DNA of 64,000 nucleotides from positions 26,412,001 through 26,476,000 of the forward strand of contig OZ231128.1 in the NCBI GenBank assembly GCA_965153355.1, written 5' to 3'. The notes under the pieces are model-generated. The model did not search any database. It was given only the letters and a program-made list of their open reading frames with translations, and had not been told where the DNA came from. The position numbers and the translations under genes are program-made. Shown here piece after piece: positions 1 through 12,300 of the stretch. Origin of the DNA: Flaccisagitta enflata. Its lineage: Eukaryota; Chaetognatha; Sagittoidea; Aphragmophora. Each line of letters opens with the position of its first letter. Position 1 is the first letter of the stretch.

Positions 1-71
1 TGCCCATGTCAAATATAACGGAAATCGGACAACTGGAAGTTTCATTTTTTCAGGCGTCGTTTTCCTTCGGT

Positions 72-314
72 AATTATCACGGTTTCAACGTTTCGACGCT
101 TTTTTTTTCTGTCCCATGTACGTCCGCTCATTGTATTCAGTGTGACAATATGTGATAGGACCTCAAAATATGTTGTCAGTTGCTTTTCGATAAAAGTTAG
201 CATCTTGGGAGTGACTGAATCTTTTCTCGGGTTGGCTGGATCGTTTTTCAACCTAGTTTCATGAGGGAATTAAAGAAGCCTCGGAATTATCACGGTTTCA
301 ACGTTTCGACGCTT
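72..314. repeat. 30-bp direct repeat pair
   Basis: The same 30 bases occur at 72-101 and 285-314, starting AATTATCACGG and ending CGACGCTT, with similar bases just upstream of each copy. Nothing coding is seen between them. They may be remnants of a duplication or of the ends of an inserted element. Confidence 0.7.
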
Positions 315-460
315 GGGCGCTAAGTTCGAGATTATAACATGTAGGCACTAAAACAGCAATAAAAGGTAAAGTTATCATCAAATTTTGATAAAATTTGAAA
401 CAGGAAGTCATGAGAATGTCATCTATCATCAAAACTAGATGTATTTGGATACAAACGATA

Positions 461-1015
461 CCTACTGGCTAAACTGGTTAAAACTGGCCAATATTAGGCC
501 AGATAGGAGAAAAACTGAAATAATTCGGAAAATTCTTATCCGATTTGGTTGAAATTTGTTGTAGAGACTCACAAAGGTAAAACCCAGTATATGAATGCGG
601 TTTCTAAGAATTCGGATGATACCTACTGCCAAAACTGGCCAAAAACTGGTCAAATTAAGCCAAATATGTAAACAAGGCCGGAGAAACGGCTACCCCAGTC
701 GCGTGCGGGTAGGGCAGGGGCTGTATTTGAGGTCACTGGAGTATTTGGGCAGGAGCAGTATGGCCAAAATCCTCATAAACGCCGAAAAAGTAAAGTGTGA
801 TGGATGAACGGATGGACGGACTGAAAAAGCGGGTTGTAGAGTCGCGTAGCACGCGACTAAAAAGTGGAATTGAAAAAGTCTTCATCCGATTTGGTTGAAA
901 CTTGATGCAGACACTCACAATGGTAAAATATGAACATGAACATCACTTTAACAGGATAAGAATAATGCCTACTGGCCAAATTGGCTTAAAACCGGCTAAA
1001 AACAGGTCAAAATTG
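461..1015. repeat. Diverged repeat units resembling the RPS28-intron satellite
   Basis: Blocks beginning ACCTACTGGC or CCTACTGGCC, followed by runs of ACTGG/CCAAA, recur near 461, 620 and 966. Blocks containing CCGATTTGGTTGAAA recur near 540 and 886. The second block resembles the monomer of the satellite in the RPS28 intron (22083-23410), so these look like old copies of the same family. A hairpin-family element (671-863) lies between them. Confidence 0.5.
671..863 (-). mobile_element. Hairpin-ended interspersed element, family A
   Basis: One end is AACAAGGCCGGAGAAACGGC and the other is TCGCGTAGCACGCGACTAAA, an end that folds into a short hairpin. The middle carries GGACGGAC-type tandem tetramers. 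The same architecture recurs more than a dozen times in the window. It has no coding capacity, so a non-autonomous element is likely, class unknown. Confidence 0.7.
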
Positions 1016-1415
1016 TCCCAGACATGAGGGAAAGCAGAAAAACTTGGGTATTTGTCATCAATTACCTACCTACTTACCGTAAACACTGCAATTATGTGGT
1101 GAGAAATCTTAGAAATATTAAACTGATATTCACGAGCTTTAAATCATGCGTCACACAGTGAACATGCTGCATGATTTGTAACACATTATGTTTTGAATAA
1201 TTGGGCGCCAACCGCGTCAGAGATACCGCGCTCGAGTTTACCTATACGCTTTTTTATCCGCCACCTCTACCGGAAGTGGCAGATGAGACGCACAAGGTAT
1301 TTGATGCCAAAATGAGTTGCCCATTGGCGTTTTCAGGTTTTTCACTCGGCAATGAAGGCATAGTAGGATTTAGGGAATTCATAGTGGATTTTCTTAGATC
1401 ATTTTGAAAATTTAA

Positions 1416-1725
1416 CAGGGGTGTATAATGTTGAGTGGCATTTGATTTTATTTCCCCCCCCCCTGCATTTGATTTTCTTCCCCGCGATGCGTCCCGTCCC
1501 GTTACAAAATCACCCTCAAAGCTATAAAACAGTATATTTTAGGTTTTAATAGTGTTAAATTGTGTTGTAGTAATTACATTTTACCATTTGGTACTGCCAA
1601 AAGTGTTAAATCTTCAAAAAATTTATTTTTTCTTTTTTTCAAGCTTTTTATTTTTTTTCCCCATCTCCAAACCATTTGATTTTATTCCCCCCCCCCTGGG
1701 AAATACTCAACATTATACACGCCTG
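1416..1725. mobile_element. hAT-like MITE with 8-bp target duplication
   Basis: The 310-bp element begins CAGGGGTGTATAATGTTGAG and ends with its near-perfect inverted repeat CTCAACATTATACACGCCTG. It is flanked on both sides by AAATTTAA (1408-1415 and 1726-1733), an exact 8-bp target site duplication. CAGG-type ends with an 8-bp duplication are typical of the hAT superfamily. The interior is AT-rich with C-runs and no ORF. A short relative lies at 25289-25369. Confidence 0.85.
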
Positions 1726-1835
1726 AAATTTAATGAAATACTTTTTTGCTAGCATCAAAAGATTTTTTTCGTTTTTCTTTTTTTTTCTTTTCACCAGTTT
1801 TCATATTTTATTTTTCATCTTGGTCTGGGTCTGTT

Positions 1836-2216
<381 letters not shown>

Positions 2217-2556
2217 AAACAGAGATATCACGGTGAAAAAAGTGACAAAATTTCTATTTTTTTTTATAATACTGACGAAAAGCAATTTTATGAATACATA
2301 TGCAGAGAAATACCAGACCACGCCTCAGATGATTGGAAAACGTTGAAAAAAGCGATGTAAATCAAGTAACGCAATCCCAAGAAAATGTCAAAAGTCCTTT
2401 CAACTTCGAACATACAGAAAGGGGTCTCAAACTGTATTACTCCGCAAGGTTCACACATATATGAAAGATGATGCCAAACACTTTGAGGCTATTTCAAAAA
2501 ATATTTTCTCTGCTACGCTCCCCTTGTACCAATCAAATGTTGTTGTGGCATATAAG

Positions 2557-2904
2557 CAGCTCTGATCTTAGTGATTTTTTTGAGCGGGCCAGTCGGGCAC
2601 GCTCCCATCAAATTTAGCGGGCCCAACAAAAAAACAGCGGGCCCGACAAAACTACTTCCCAAAGAGGAAGAAAGGTAAAACAAAAAGAAAGATAAAGTAG
2701 AGAAAAGAGAGAAAATAGAAAAAAGAGGAAAGCAAGAAGAAAAAAACAGTGAGGAAAGAAGGAAAGGAAACGAGAAAAGAAAGAAAGAAAGAAAAAAAAG
2801 AAACAAAAGAAAGGAAGAATAAAAGAAAAAGGATAAGAGAAAGAAAGGATAAAAGAAGGAAAGTATAAAAGAAAGAAAGGACAAAAGAAAGAGAGGATAA
2901 ATGA

Positions 2905-2976
<72 letters not shown>

Positions 2977-3523
2977 CAGATAGGAAAGAAAGAAAGACAG
3001 ATAGGAAAGAAAGAAAGACAGATAGGAAAGAAAGAAAGACAGATAGAAAAGAAAAACAGTTGCTCAAAGGAAAAATGTATTCTGCGAAACCCGGCCTGAG
3101 GGGCCTGATTTGAAGCCTGAAAAGGGGGTGGGGAGATAAACAAACAAACGGAGTGACAAAAAAAGATGGAAGTCCCCTGTGTTCAACAGAAATTTGTCCC
3201 TAGCAGGGTTGCTGCAAAAAAAGATCAATGTTTCCAGTAAAGTAAGAAAGAAAAAATAGAGAAAAAGAAGAAAGAAATGAACAAACTAACAAACATACAA
3301 TGAAAGAAACAAAAAAAAGATAGATAAGAAGAAAGAAAGAAAGAGAGAAAGAAAGAAAAAAAATAAAGAAAGAAAGAAAGAAAACAGAGAAGGAAACATA
3401 AGTGTTACAAAAAAATCAATATACCACTTCAGCATCGATGAAAAATATTGAGCCAAATATGAGCGGGCCCGACAGCAAGAAGGTGGGCCTTGGGCCCGCG
3501 GGCCCGCTCTAAAATCAGGGCTG
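2557..3523. mobile_element. hAT-like non-autonomous element, family H (copy 1)
   Basis: Ends are CAGCTCTGATCTTAG and, inverted, CTAAAATCAGGGCTG. Both sides are flanked by CATATAAG (2549-2556 and 3524-3531), an exact 8-bp target duplication. Just inside the ends are GCGGGCCC-rich subterminal blocks, and the interior is purine-rich (GAAA)n with no real ORF. It belongs to the same family as 44199-45124: the left subterminal block here (TTAGTGATTTTTTTG) matches the inverted right end of that copy. Confidence 0.88.
2885..3048. repeat. (GAAA)n with 20-bp sub-repeats
   Basis: A run of GAAA tetramers passes into four units of about 20 bp containing GACAGATAG. It lies inside the hAT-like element 2557-3523 and accounts for the Lys/Arg/Glu and Phe/Leu/Ser reading frames there. 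Confidence 0.9.
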
Positions 3524-3531
3524 CATATAAG

Positions 3532-4600
3532 CATAGAAATTACTGCGCAGCTTAACAGCTTCAGGAGAAGTTTGCGGCAATAAACGATTTTCTAGACCCA
3601 GTTTCCATTCAATTAAAAACACATTATGTATATAAAAAATGAACCTGATTAATATTTCATTGCAAATATACTTTTAAAGCTGCTTAATTAAGGTAGGATT
3701 CAGGATTCCCCGGGCCAGGGAGATAACCTGATTAACTGGTATATCGAGTATCCTTACCAAAACAATTTTGTGAGAAAAGTGCCATTAACTGTTCAGGGGT
3801 ATCAGGTAGTACCTAGGGAACAAATTTTTGTCTCCATTGGCGACATATTATGAGGCTCTATGGCCCAAAAAAGGCCTAATTTTAGTGATTTTGGTATGTC
3901 TCACATAGGTCACACTGACTTTCATAGGGGTAAAAGATAACAAAAACAGAAAATGGTATGAGAGAAAGGGTCATTTTCATTCGTCTTGGTTGTGGTTCAA
4001 AGCATCTAAAATCTCACAATGATAGGTCACTTTTTTATATTGTAAATTTACAACTTTTGATGTTTTTTTTAATCACCCATTTTGACGATTTTTTTGAAAA
4101 AGATTGACTAAACCAAAAAAAAAGGCACATTACTTTGGATTTCAAAACTTTTTCTTTTTTGCCCGTTTAAAAAAGTCATGTGAGGGTGTTCATGCCAAAT
4201 TTTACGACTTTCCCATTTCTCAGACCGGAGATATAACATTTTGAATGTGCTATGAGAAATGTGTTCACACCCTGTCACGCTCATGTCACACTATGTGTCA
4301 CGGTGATTTGACCAATCACATGATACCAGGGGCCCCGCCATGAAGTATGGTCTGAAAGAACATGAAATTCTGCGTCTACATTCAAAATTTCAAGACCATA
4401 GCTTTAGGCGTTCTGGAGATATGAGCATTTCAGTGATTACATGCACTAAAGTGTGAACACATTTCTCATAGCTCCGTCGGGTTTTCTTGGAGTCACGCAA
4501 CTTTGGAGGCTTTGGACGGTCAAAATGAAATGTTAAGTCAGAAGAGCCGATGGATTTGTCTTTGGGAATGCTTAAATCATTATTTCATAGCAAAATATAA
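3532..4600. other. AT-rich non-coding stretch with an inverted-repeat element (4250-4471)
   Basis: No credible coding sequence. Positions 4250-4270 and 4451-4471 are perfect 21-bp inverted repeats containing ATGAGAAATGTGTTCACAC. They bound about 220 bp that also carries two direct GGAGATAT-containing blocks. A small inverted-repeat element is likely; no clear target duplication was found. Confidence 0.6.
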
Positions 4601-4621
4601 AAACTCGACTCAGTATTTTTT

Positions 4622-4985
4622 ATTTCATGCTGTAAAATGCTGTGGAAATGCTGTAAAAATAGCATTTTTTAACTGTTTTTAAGGTATTTCTCCTTTTTCC
4701 TCTGCAGCATTAACTTATAAAGGATCAAAAAGAGAGTAAAAGGGCCAAAGACACTCACCTACATGATTTCCTACCTTGATTGTTGTAATTTATTATCATT
4801 CTATGCTGTAAAATGCTGTGGAAATGCTGTAAAAATAGCATTTTTGAACTGTCTTTAAGGTTTTTCTCTTTTTTTCTCTGCGGCATTAACTTGTAAAGGA
4901 TCAAAAAAGGAGTAAAAGATTCAAAGACACTCGCCTACAATATTTTCTACCTTGATTGATAAAATTAATTAGGTATCATTTTATG
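4622..4985. repeat. Tandem duplication, period about 175 bp
   Basis: A block starting ATGCTGTAAAATGCTGTGG near 4627 is repeated at about 4802. The two copies match over most of about 175 bp, including shared CTGC(A/G)GCATTAACTT and AAAGACACTC segments. No ORF. Confidence 0.75.
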
Positions 4986-5368
4986 CTGAAAAATGCGTTA
5001 AGAGTAGCATAAATTACAGAATTTTGGGTGTTTCTTTCTGAGATACTGCTGCAAAGATATGAAGACTAGGAAATTGAATATCAATTTGTAATTTTAAATG
5101 CCTTGAAGGTGTTTTTGAAACTTAGATGCAATTGCATTTACCGGGGCAAAACAAGTGACCTCGTCTCCCCCCCCCACAATCACACATACTGACACAATTC
5201 ATTGAATAGTGATCCCAGTTAATCAGAAGCATCCTGCATGTGCGTTCCCAAATATAGTTATGATGGAGCGACACAACATCAAGGATCCCAAAGAGAAGCT
5301 TTTAAAAACACCAAGGACGCAATTTCTAAGCTACCAAGCATGATCATTATCATCAATCATCAAACATC

Positions 5369-5373
5369 ATCAC

Positions 5374-5430
<57 letters not shown>
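5369..5430. repeat. (ATC)n microsatellite
   Basis: About 20 uninterrupted CAT/ATC triplets. The polyserine reading frame over it has no other coding support. Confidence 0.95.
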
Positions 5431-5615
5431 TATCTTTATCATCTTCATCAGTTATGGAATCAAATTCATCATAATCATTAACAATTGTAACCAACACCAA
5501 GAAGAAGCAGCAGAAGAAGAAGCAGAAAAAGAACTAGTCATCCAAGGATCGCACATGGTCAGCGGTACCCGATGCCCTGCTTGAAGTAATCAGCTGAAGA
5601 GGTGGAGTGGGAGCA

Positions 5616-6079
5616 GGGCAGCGGCCCCAAAGCGCCGATGTCCTGTAGGACACGGGTGAATTTCCATATGTCCTGAGAGAGCATATTTGGGGTAATTTTT
5701 CTTAATATTCATTGGGAATTTGGAATTTTTCTCAATTTTTTGTCAATTTGCCATTTTATTCAATGGGAATTTGAGGCCTGAGAGGCTGGATTAAAAGCCC
5801 AAGAGGCTGAATTTGAGGCCCATGAGGCTGGATTTAAGGCCTGAGAGGCTGGATTTGAGGCCCAAGAGGCTGGATTTAGAGCTTGAGAGGCTGGATTTGA
5901 GGCCCGAGAGGCCAGATTTGAGGCCCGAGAGGCCAGATTTGAGGCCTGAGAGGCTGGATTTGAGTCCGGGGAGGCTTGAGAAGCTTTGGAATGGGGGGTA
6001 CATACGGACGGACGGAAGGACGTACGTAATTTTTAGCCCCTGTGTCCTACAGGACATTGGCCCTTTGGGGCCGCTGCCC
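5616..6079. mobile_element. TIR element with internal 21-bp array, family B
   Basis: The left end, from GGGCAGCGGCCCCAAAG (5616) to about 5656, is inverted at 6038-6079, ending TTTGGGGCCGCTGCCC. That gives about 40 bp of near-perfect terminal repeat, including TGTCCTGTAGGACAC. The interior (5770-5975) is a minisatellite of about 21 bp with GAGGCTGGATTTGAGGC units. The same ends and the same kind of array recur at 6204-6730, 26131-29767 and 60428-60915. No transposase is present. Confidence 0.75.
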
Positions 6080-6203
6080 AAAAAGAGAAAGAAAAAGAAG
6101 AAGATGATGATGATGATGATGAAGACGAAGCTGCATATAAAGATCGTCAGACTAGACTAGAAACCTAGAATGAAAACCTACAATGAATAGTCGCAAAAGC
6201 ATC

Positions 6204-6730
6204 AGATGGTCAGCGGTATCCGTTGCCCCCAAGTTAGTGTATGTAACATGTGGAGGTGAGAGGGGCAGCGGCCCCGAAGGAGCCGATGACCTATGCTGGG
6301 CTAAGATTTGAGCATTGAGGCTGGGATTTGGGCCACGAGGCCAGAATGAAGCTTTTTGGCTAGGGTTTGAGCCACAGGGCTGGGGTCCCAGCCTCTAGGC
6401 TGGAATTAGAGCCTGGAAGCTGGGATTGGAGCCTCAAGGCTGGGACAGGAGCTGCGAGGTGTGAACTGGAGCCTCAAGGCTAATAATGGGACCTTGAAGC
6501 AAGGAATAGGGCCTTGAGGCTAGAAATGGGGTTTCGAGGCTAGGAATGGGGCCTTGAGACAAGGTTCGGGGCCTCAAGGCTAGGAATGGGACCTCGAGGC
6601 TAGATATGGAGCCTAGGGCAAGTGGGAGGGGGGAGGATGGAGAAGGAGAAGGAGATGGAGGAGGAGGAGAAATCTCCCATATGTGTGAGAGCAAAGGTCA
6701 TCGGCCCCTTCGAGCCGCTGCCCAAAAAAG
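6204..6730. mobile_element. TIR element with internal 21-bp array, family B
   Basis: The left part, AGATGGTCAGCGGT followed by GGCAGCGGCCCCGAAG and GATGACCTATGCT, mirrors the right end GGTCATCGGCCCCTTCGAG then CCGCTGCCCAAAA. Between them is an imperfect array of about 20-21 bp with GGCTAGGAATGGGGCCT-type units (6300-6610). It has the same layout as 5616-6079. Confidence 0.7.
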
Positions 6731-6751
6731 GAAAAAAAAAAACAACAATGA

Positions 6752-6918
6752 AACAAGGCCGGATACACGGCAATCCAGTCGCGGACGGTTGGGCAAGAGC
6801 AGTAATGCAAAAACCGCTCGGAATTCAAAAATGTGATGGACGGACGGACCGACCTACCAACCGTCCTACCAACTGACCGACACGGCAAGGTGTAGAGTCG
6901 GGTGTCCGCGACTAAAAA
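6752..6918 (-). mobile_element. Family A hairpin-ended element
   Basis: Runs from AACAAGGCCGGATACACGGC to GTGTCCGCGACTAAAA, with a GGACGGACC/CCAACC internal tract. It directly abuts the family B element at 6204-6730. Confidence 0.75.
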
Positions 6919-7069
6919 AGAAAAGAAAAAGAAAGAAGACAAGAAAGAAAGAATGAGAGAAAGATGAAAACAGATAAAGTGTCTTTTATTTCAGGAGAGA
7001 AAGAAGGGAACAAAGAACAAAGATGAAAAGTGGGTAGGGTTGACCAATCCCCCAACCCACTCCAGCACG

Positions 7070-7074
<5 letters not shown>

Positions 7075-7136
<62 letters not shown>
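7075..7136. repeat. (CA)n microsatellite
   Basis: About 30 CA dinucleotides. Confidence 0.95.
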
Positions 7137-7138
<2 letters not shown>

Positions 7139-8055
7139 AGTATCTTAAAGGTGCGTTTTCACACTTCAGGGGAGTATTTGGGAGTCTGTTCACAGACCAA
7201 CCAATGAATCAACAGACCAACGGACTGACGGACTAAGGGACCAACAGACCAACGGACCAACTGACCAACTGCCACATGATTGATGTAGTCTACACACGTT
7301 TGCCCCAGCCTATTGGCACAAATGCAGGTCAATCTTACTTCCCTAGATGGTTTAATTTTGAAATAAAGGCCAATTTGAAATTTTTTCATAATAACCTAAT
7401 TTACATAAGAATTGGACCCTGCTAACTAAATCCAAAAGCGAATTCATTTACAATAATGTATAAGCTATATAATGATATATATATTTCCTAGGTTTGTCTA
7501 ATTTTAAAAATGACTAATTTTCCTCATACTCCGCCTGCGAGACCGTGAAACGTACCTTAAGCCTTTTCCAACAAAATTTTCCTATTAAGTGACATAAAAC
7601 TTCTAGGCGTCCTCATACTACTTTGAGTGATCATTTCTTGTCTTTATAAATAAAACGAAGCAGTGCCTTGCTCATACTAGGTTTTCTTATACAAATAATA
7701 TTATTCTGAATTATAAAACTGCGAATTTTATTTAAGAAATACAATCTGGTCATTGATATTGTTACAGAAATAGTCTGAAACCTAAACTTTTCCTTAGTTT
7801 GTACCCCGACGTAATGCACCCTCATATTTCCTAGAAAAAACAAAACGCTAGTTCTCTCAAGATGTGGCAATTTTTGGTTTCTACGTGACATAAGCCGTCC
7901 TAAATGTAATGTTTAAACTTTGAAGTTGTAAGCAAAACAGATCTGATTTGCAAAATTCCGTGGTTAAAGAGACGGATAACTGTGCTTCTAACTGTATCTT
8001 TACTATCTCTCCTATGTAGTCATGTAGGTGCCATACATACAAAATGTGACTTTAC
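7137..8055. other. No recognisable feature
   Basis: Unique-looking AT-rich sequence. The minus-strand frames here have no domain or splice context that I recognise. Around 7200-7270 there is a GGACCAAC-type tract like the core of family A, probably a degraded copy. Confidence 0.5.
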
Positions 8056-8200
8056 AGTCATGGACACGCGACTCTATATGCCACTTTTTGGTCTGTTGGT
8101 TGGTCAGTCTGTTGGTCAGTCGGTCACGAAGTTGTTTTTCGATGTTGCCCGCTCCTGCCCACCCGCCCACGACTAATGCTGCCGTGTATACGGCAATGTT
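8056..8200 (+). mobile_element. Family A element, diverged
   Basis: Contains GACACGCGACTCTATA, then a GGTTGGTCAGTC tract, then TGCCCACCCGCCCACGACT and GCCGTGTATACGGC. The order matches other plus-oriented family A copies, but the terminal CTTGTT is lost. Confidence 0.6.
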
Positions 8201-8517
8201 TTCCCTGACGCCGATTCAGCCGATGTTGATTCATCCTAATTTGAATACCTTAATAAAATTAGCGCTCACAGAAAATAAAGGGCCTGCTAAGCTGGACAAA
8301 ACTTGTTTTCTATCCCCTAAGACATCATACTTGATGATTACAGTAAGAAATCCGGTTGAAACACACTTTGAAAAATGACGGTTTCAAGGGTCGGACCGTC
8401 AGCCTGAATTTGGAATGGACCAACGGTTACTTGTTAATGAGAACGGTTACTTGTCAATCAGAACGGTTACTTGTTAATGAACCTCATCACTCATCACGAA
8501 TCGTCAATCGGTTACAG

Positions 8518-9119
8518 AATTTTGACGGGCGTCGTACAGAAAATGAAGATGCAGCGAACGATTGTTGTGAGGAGGGATTACTTGCATTTCATCAGGTACA
8601 GATGGGATTCCAAAACGACATCTGCTGTACTTTCCTCAGTGGGTAAGAAAACTGCTGCTATTGCTACCACTCATGTACCTAATCATCTTTCTATCTTGCC
8701 CTCTTCACCCGTCAGGAAGTACAAACGGTTTGAAAAACGTCATAAGAACATCTCGGCTCATTGCTCTCCTTGCTTCCGGGATGTCGCGCAGGTACCAATT
8801 CAGTGTGTACTTGTACCTTGTCATTTTATCGCTTACTTGGTTGTGTTCCTATGATGAATCTTTTTTAAACCATAACTATCATGTTGACCTTCTACCGGAT
8901 ACTGATCTCACCTTGTAAAATGTAAATGGGTTTTCACAGTTCCACTGCGTTTCAAACTACATTATATGCCATTCCGTGTTTTTCCCGTATCCCTCCTCCT
9001 ATTTGTAGGGCGACGTTGTGACGATCGGCGAATGCCGGCCGCTTTCCAAAACTGTCCGCTTCAACGTCATCAAAGTCACCAAAAGCGCCGCCGCCAAGAA
9101 ACAATTCAAAAAGTTTTAA
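8518..9119 (+). CDS. RPS11: 40S ribosomal protein S11 (uS17), 3' exons
   Basis: Ribosomal protein of the small subunit, an OB-fold rRNA-binding protein of the uS17 family. Three exons are read: 8518-8595, 8716-8791 and 9009-9119, with AG acceptors and GT donors. Joined, they read [19 protein letters not shown], then [20 protein letters not shown], then SPCFRDV and [19 protein letters not shown], ending KKQFKKF and stop TAA at 9117-9119. This is the conserved C-terminal half of the family. The first base at 8518 completes an Arg codon begun in an upstream exon. The N-terminal half (about 70 residues, including the KKCPFTG region) was not found in the 8.5 kb upstream, so the gene is incomplete here. 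Its stop lies only 217 bp before the MYBBP1A start codon on the same strand. Confidence 0.95.
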
Positions 9120-9336
9120 ACAATGGGAAATACTAAAATCTAATTTTCATAATTCGTCGTTGCGAATTTTGTTGTATAACCCGAAAAAAATACTTGTATC
9201 CGTTGGTAAGCGTTAGGTTTCTAGCTTCCATTTGTTATATTACCACGTTGCTTCCATTCCCCGCCCCTCTTTAGGTTTGGGGTTCTTATTATTCTGAGGA
9301 TAGCATATTAGTTTTAATCAAGTGTGTCACAGAACA
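9120..9336 (+). promoter_or_regulatory. Short intergenic region, probable MYBBP1A promoter and leader
   Basis: Only 217 bp separate the RPS11 stop from the MYBBP1A ATG at 9337. It must hold the RPS11 3' end and the MYBBP1A promoter and 5' UTR. It contains C/T-rich stretches (CTTCCATTCCCCGCCCCTC) but no clear TATA box or AATAAA. The role is inferred from position only. Confidence 0.4.
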
Positions 9337-12300
9337 ATGGAACAAGTAGCGCAGAAGGAGAACTCCAAGGCTAAGAAAGGGAAAAAGAAAAACAAAGGGA
9401 AAAACAAACTCGACGGGGATTCTTCCTCGTCTAGCGAGAAAGCGAACGACGCTTCTTCCTCTGAACAGTCCAAAAAGAATGTGAATCGTCCCAACAAAGA
9501 AATCGTAGACTTATTTTGGCTGGTTTCTAACGAGGATGCCAAGGTAAATATCAAGGCCAAGGCCAATAGGTGCGCCGTGTGAATCGTCAAACGTTTGCGT
9601 GACGGACCAACTGACAAACCAACGGACAAACACGATCAATCAAAGGTATAGAGAAGCGTAGGTGTACCTTAAAAATGCCAAACCAATTGTAAGCGCTAAG
9701 ATCCTGTCGAAGACGCTTACCTTCCAGAGGCGATCTAGCTCCTATGCGGACCCGGAGAGAGATATCCTAATAGGCCTCTGGGCATGCTCGCCAGAGAGAG
9801 AGTTTAACTAACGAAGGGAATGAGCTCCTAGATGAGTGACTATCTGAAGGTAGAACAGATGCGATGGGTCGATAACGATGCATTCTTATTAACTATGCGA
9901 GCGGCTAAGTACCACCATACTGGAGCCCCTGATAATGCTCCCAACTATTAACGGTAAGGAAAGGGAAGGTTATATAACAGTAATGCATCGGTTAAGGAGA
10001 GCATGAAAGGGCTATCATCAATAACGATCGCAATGATGGAAGCTACGGCTACTTCACGATAATAGCTATCTTCAAAGGCTCATGGCTCCCACTCAGTCTC
10101 GCCATGAGCTATGTCCATTTCCTGCTTCTTACACAATAACTATTAACTAATTCAAAATTGATGGAAAATTGAATATTTGAGGGCTGGATGCTTTGGTTGA
10201 GAAGTCATAAGAGTACTAGAGTCCAAGAAGATCGAACGATCATTGGAGATTGCGCCTGGTGTCTTTCTACAAGTTCACCGGATTTCATCCCGTTTCTCAA
10301 CCGTCTTTTCATCAGGTGCGTCAAGCTTCCATTTCCAAGTTGTCTTCCTCATTTTCCTCCTCCGAAGAGACTTCTTACATCTTGAAACGACTTGTCGGTG
10401 GGTTGGCATCGGATCGCCCGCTGGTCCGACCCACCTTCGGGGTCGCTCTGACAAGTTTTCTCGTCAACATCGCCGCTTCGGGGAATGGAGAGGAGCTCCT
10501 AGGCTTCGCTCTCGACAAAACGCTCGAGTTGGAAATCTGTGGTATGCCCAAGGAGAAGCGTAGCGCCGCTTTAGGGAGGATCGCCGCTTACGCCGCGATT
10601 TTGAGGTGAGACGAAATGGTGGTATTCTTTGAATTGGAGGTCTGATGTGGTCATGGGTCATGACATGATCTGACGGCGAAAACGCGAAGTAGAACTGATC
10701 AGTTCATTTAAATGATGATAAACTTACTGATCAGTTCATTTAAATGATGATAAACTTGTCTTTCATGAAGCGCATGCGCTTGTTGACTTTCTACCGGATA
10801 CTGAAACATTAACCTTAATCAGATTTATTGTGAATTTGTGAACATGGCCTTTTGCAATTTTATCTACCTATTTTATTTTTTCCTTTTCCTCTCTCCGATT
10901 TCCATCACTCATTTCTTTCTTTGGTTTCTTCTGTTTACGCTGACCCTTCCTCCATTCTGGCCTACCCTACCTCCATTCTGGCCTACCCTTCCGCCATTCT
11001 GTATGGCCCTTCCTTCATTCTGGCTGGCCCTTCCTTCATTCTGGCTGGCCCTTCCTTCATTCTGGCTGACCTCTCCTCCATTCTGGCTGACCCTTCCTCC
11101 ATACTGGCTGGCCCTTCCTCCATTCTGGCTGACCCTTCCTCCATTCTGGCTGACCCTTCCTCCATTCTGGCTGACCCTTCCTCCATTCTGGCTGACCCTT
11201 CCTCCATTCTTGCTGACCCTTCCTCCATTCTGGCCGACCCTTCCTCCATACTGGCTGACCCTTCCTCCATTCTGGCTGACCCTTCCTCCATTCTGGCTGA
11301 CCCTTCCTCCATTCTGGCTGACCCTTCCTCCATTCTGGCTGACCCTTCCTCCATTCTGACTGACCCTTCCTCCATCCTGACTGACCCTTCCTCCATTCTG
11401 ACTGACCCTTCCTCCATTCTGACTGACCCTTCCTCCATTCTGACTGACCCTTCCTCCATTCTGACTGACCCTTCCTCCATTCTGACTGACCCTTCCTCCA
11501 TTCTGACTGACCCTTCCTCCATTCTGACTGACCCTTCCTCCATTCTGACTGACCCTTCCTCCATTCTGACTGACCCTTCCTCCATTCTGACTGACCCTTC
11601 CTCCATTCTGACTGACCCTTCCTCCATTCTGGCTGACCCTTCCTCCATTCTGGCTGACCCTTTCTCCATTCTGGCTGACCCTTTCTCCATTCTGGCTGAC
11701 CCTTTCTCCATTCTGGCTGACCCTTCCTCCATTCTGGCTGACCCTTCCTCCATTCTGGCTGACCCTTCCTCCATTCTGGCTGACCCTTCCTCCATTCTGG
11801 CTGACCCTTCCTCCATTCTGGCTGACCCTTCCTCCATTCTGGCTGACCCTTCCTCCATTCTGGCTGACCCTTCCTCCATTCTGGCTGACCCTTCCTCCAT
11901 TCTGGCTGACCCTTCCTCCATTCTGGCTGACCCCTCCTCCATTCTGGCTGACCCCTCCTCCATTCTGACTGACCCTTCCTCCATTCTGGCCGACCCATCC
12001 TCCATTCTGGCTGACCCATCCTCCATTCTGGCTGACCCATCCTCCATTCTGGCTGACCCTTCCTCCATTCTGGCTGACCCTTCCTCCATTCTGGCTGACC
12101 CTTCCTCCATTCTGGCTGACCCTTCCTCCATTCTGGCTGACCCTTCCTCCGTTCTGGCTGACCCTTCCTCCGTTCTGGCTGACCCTTCCTCCGTTCTGGC
12201 TGACCCTTCCTCCGTTCTGGCTGACCCTTCCTCCGTTCTGGCTGACCCTTCCTCCGTTCTGGCTGACCCTTCCTCCGTTCTGGCTGACCCTTCCTCCGTT

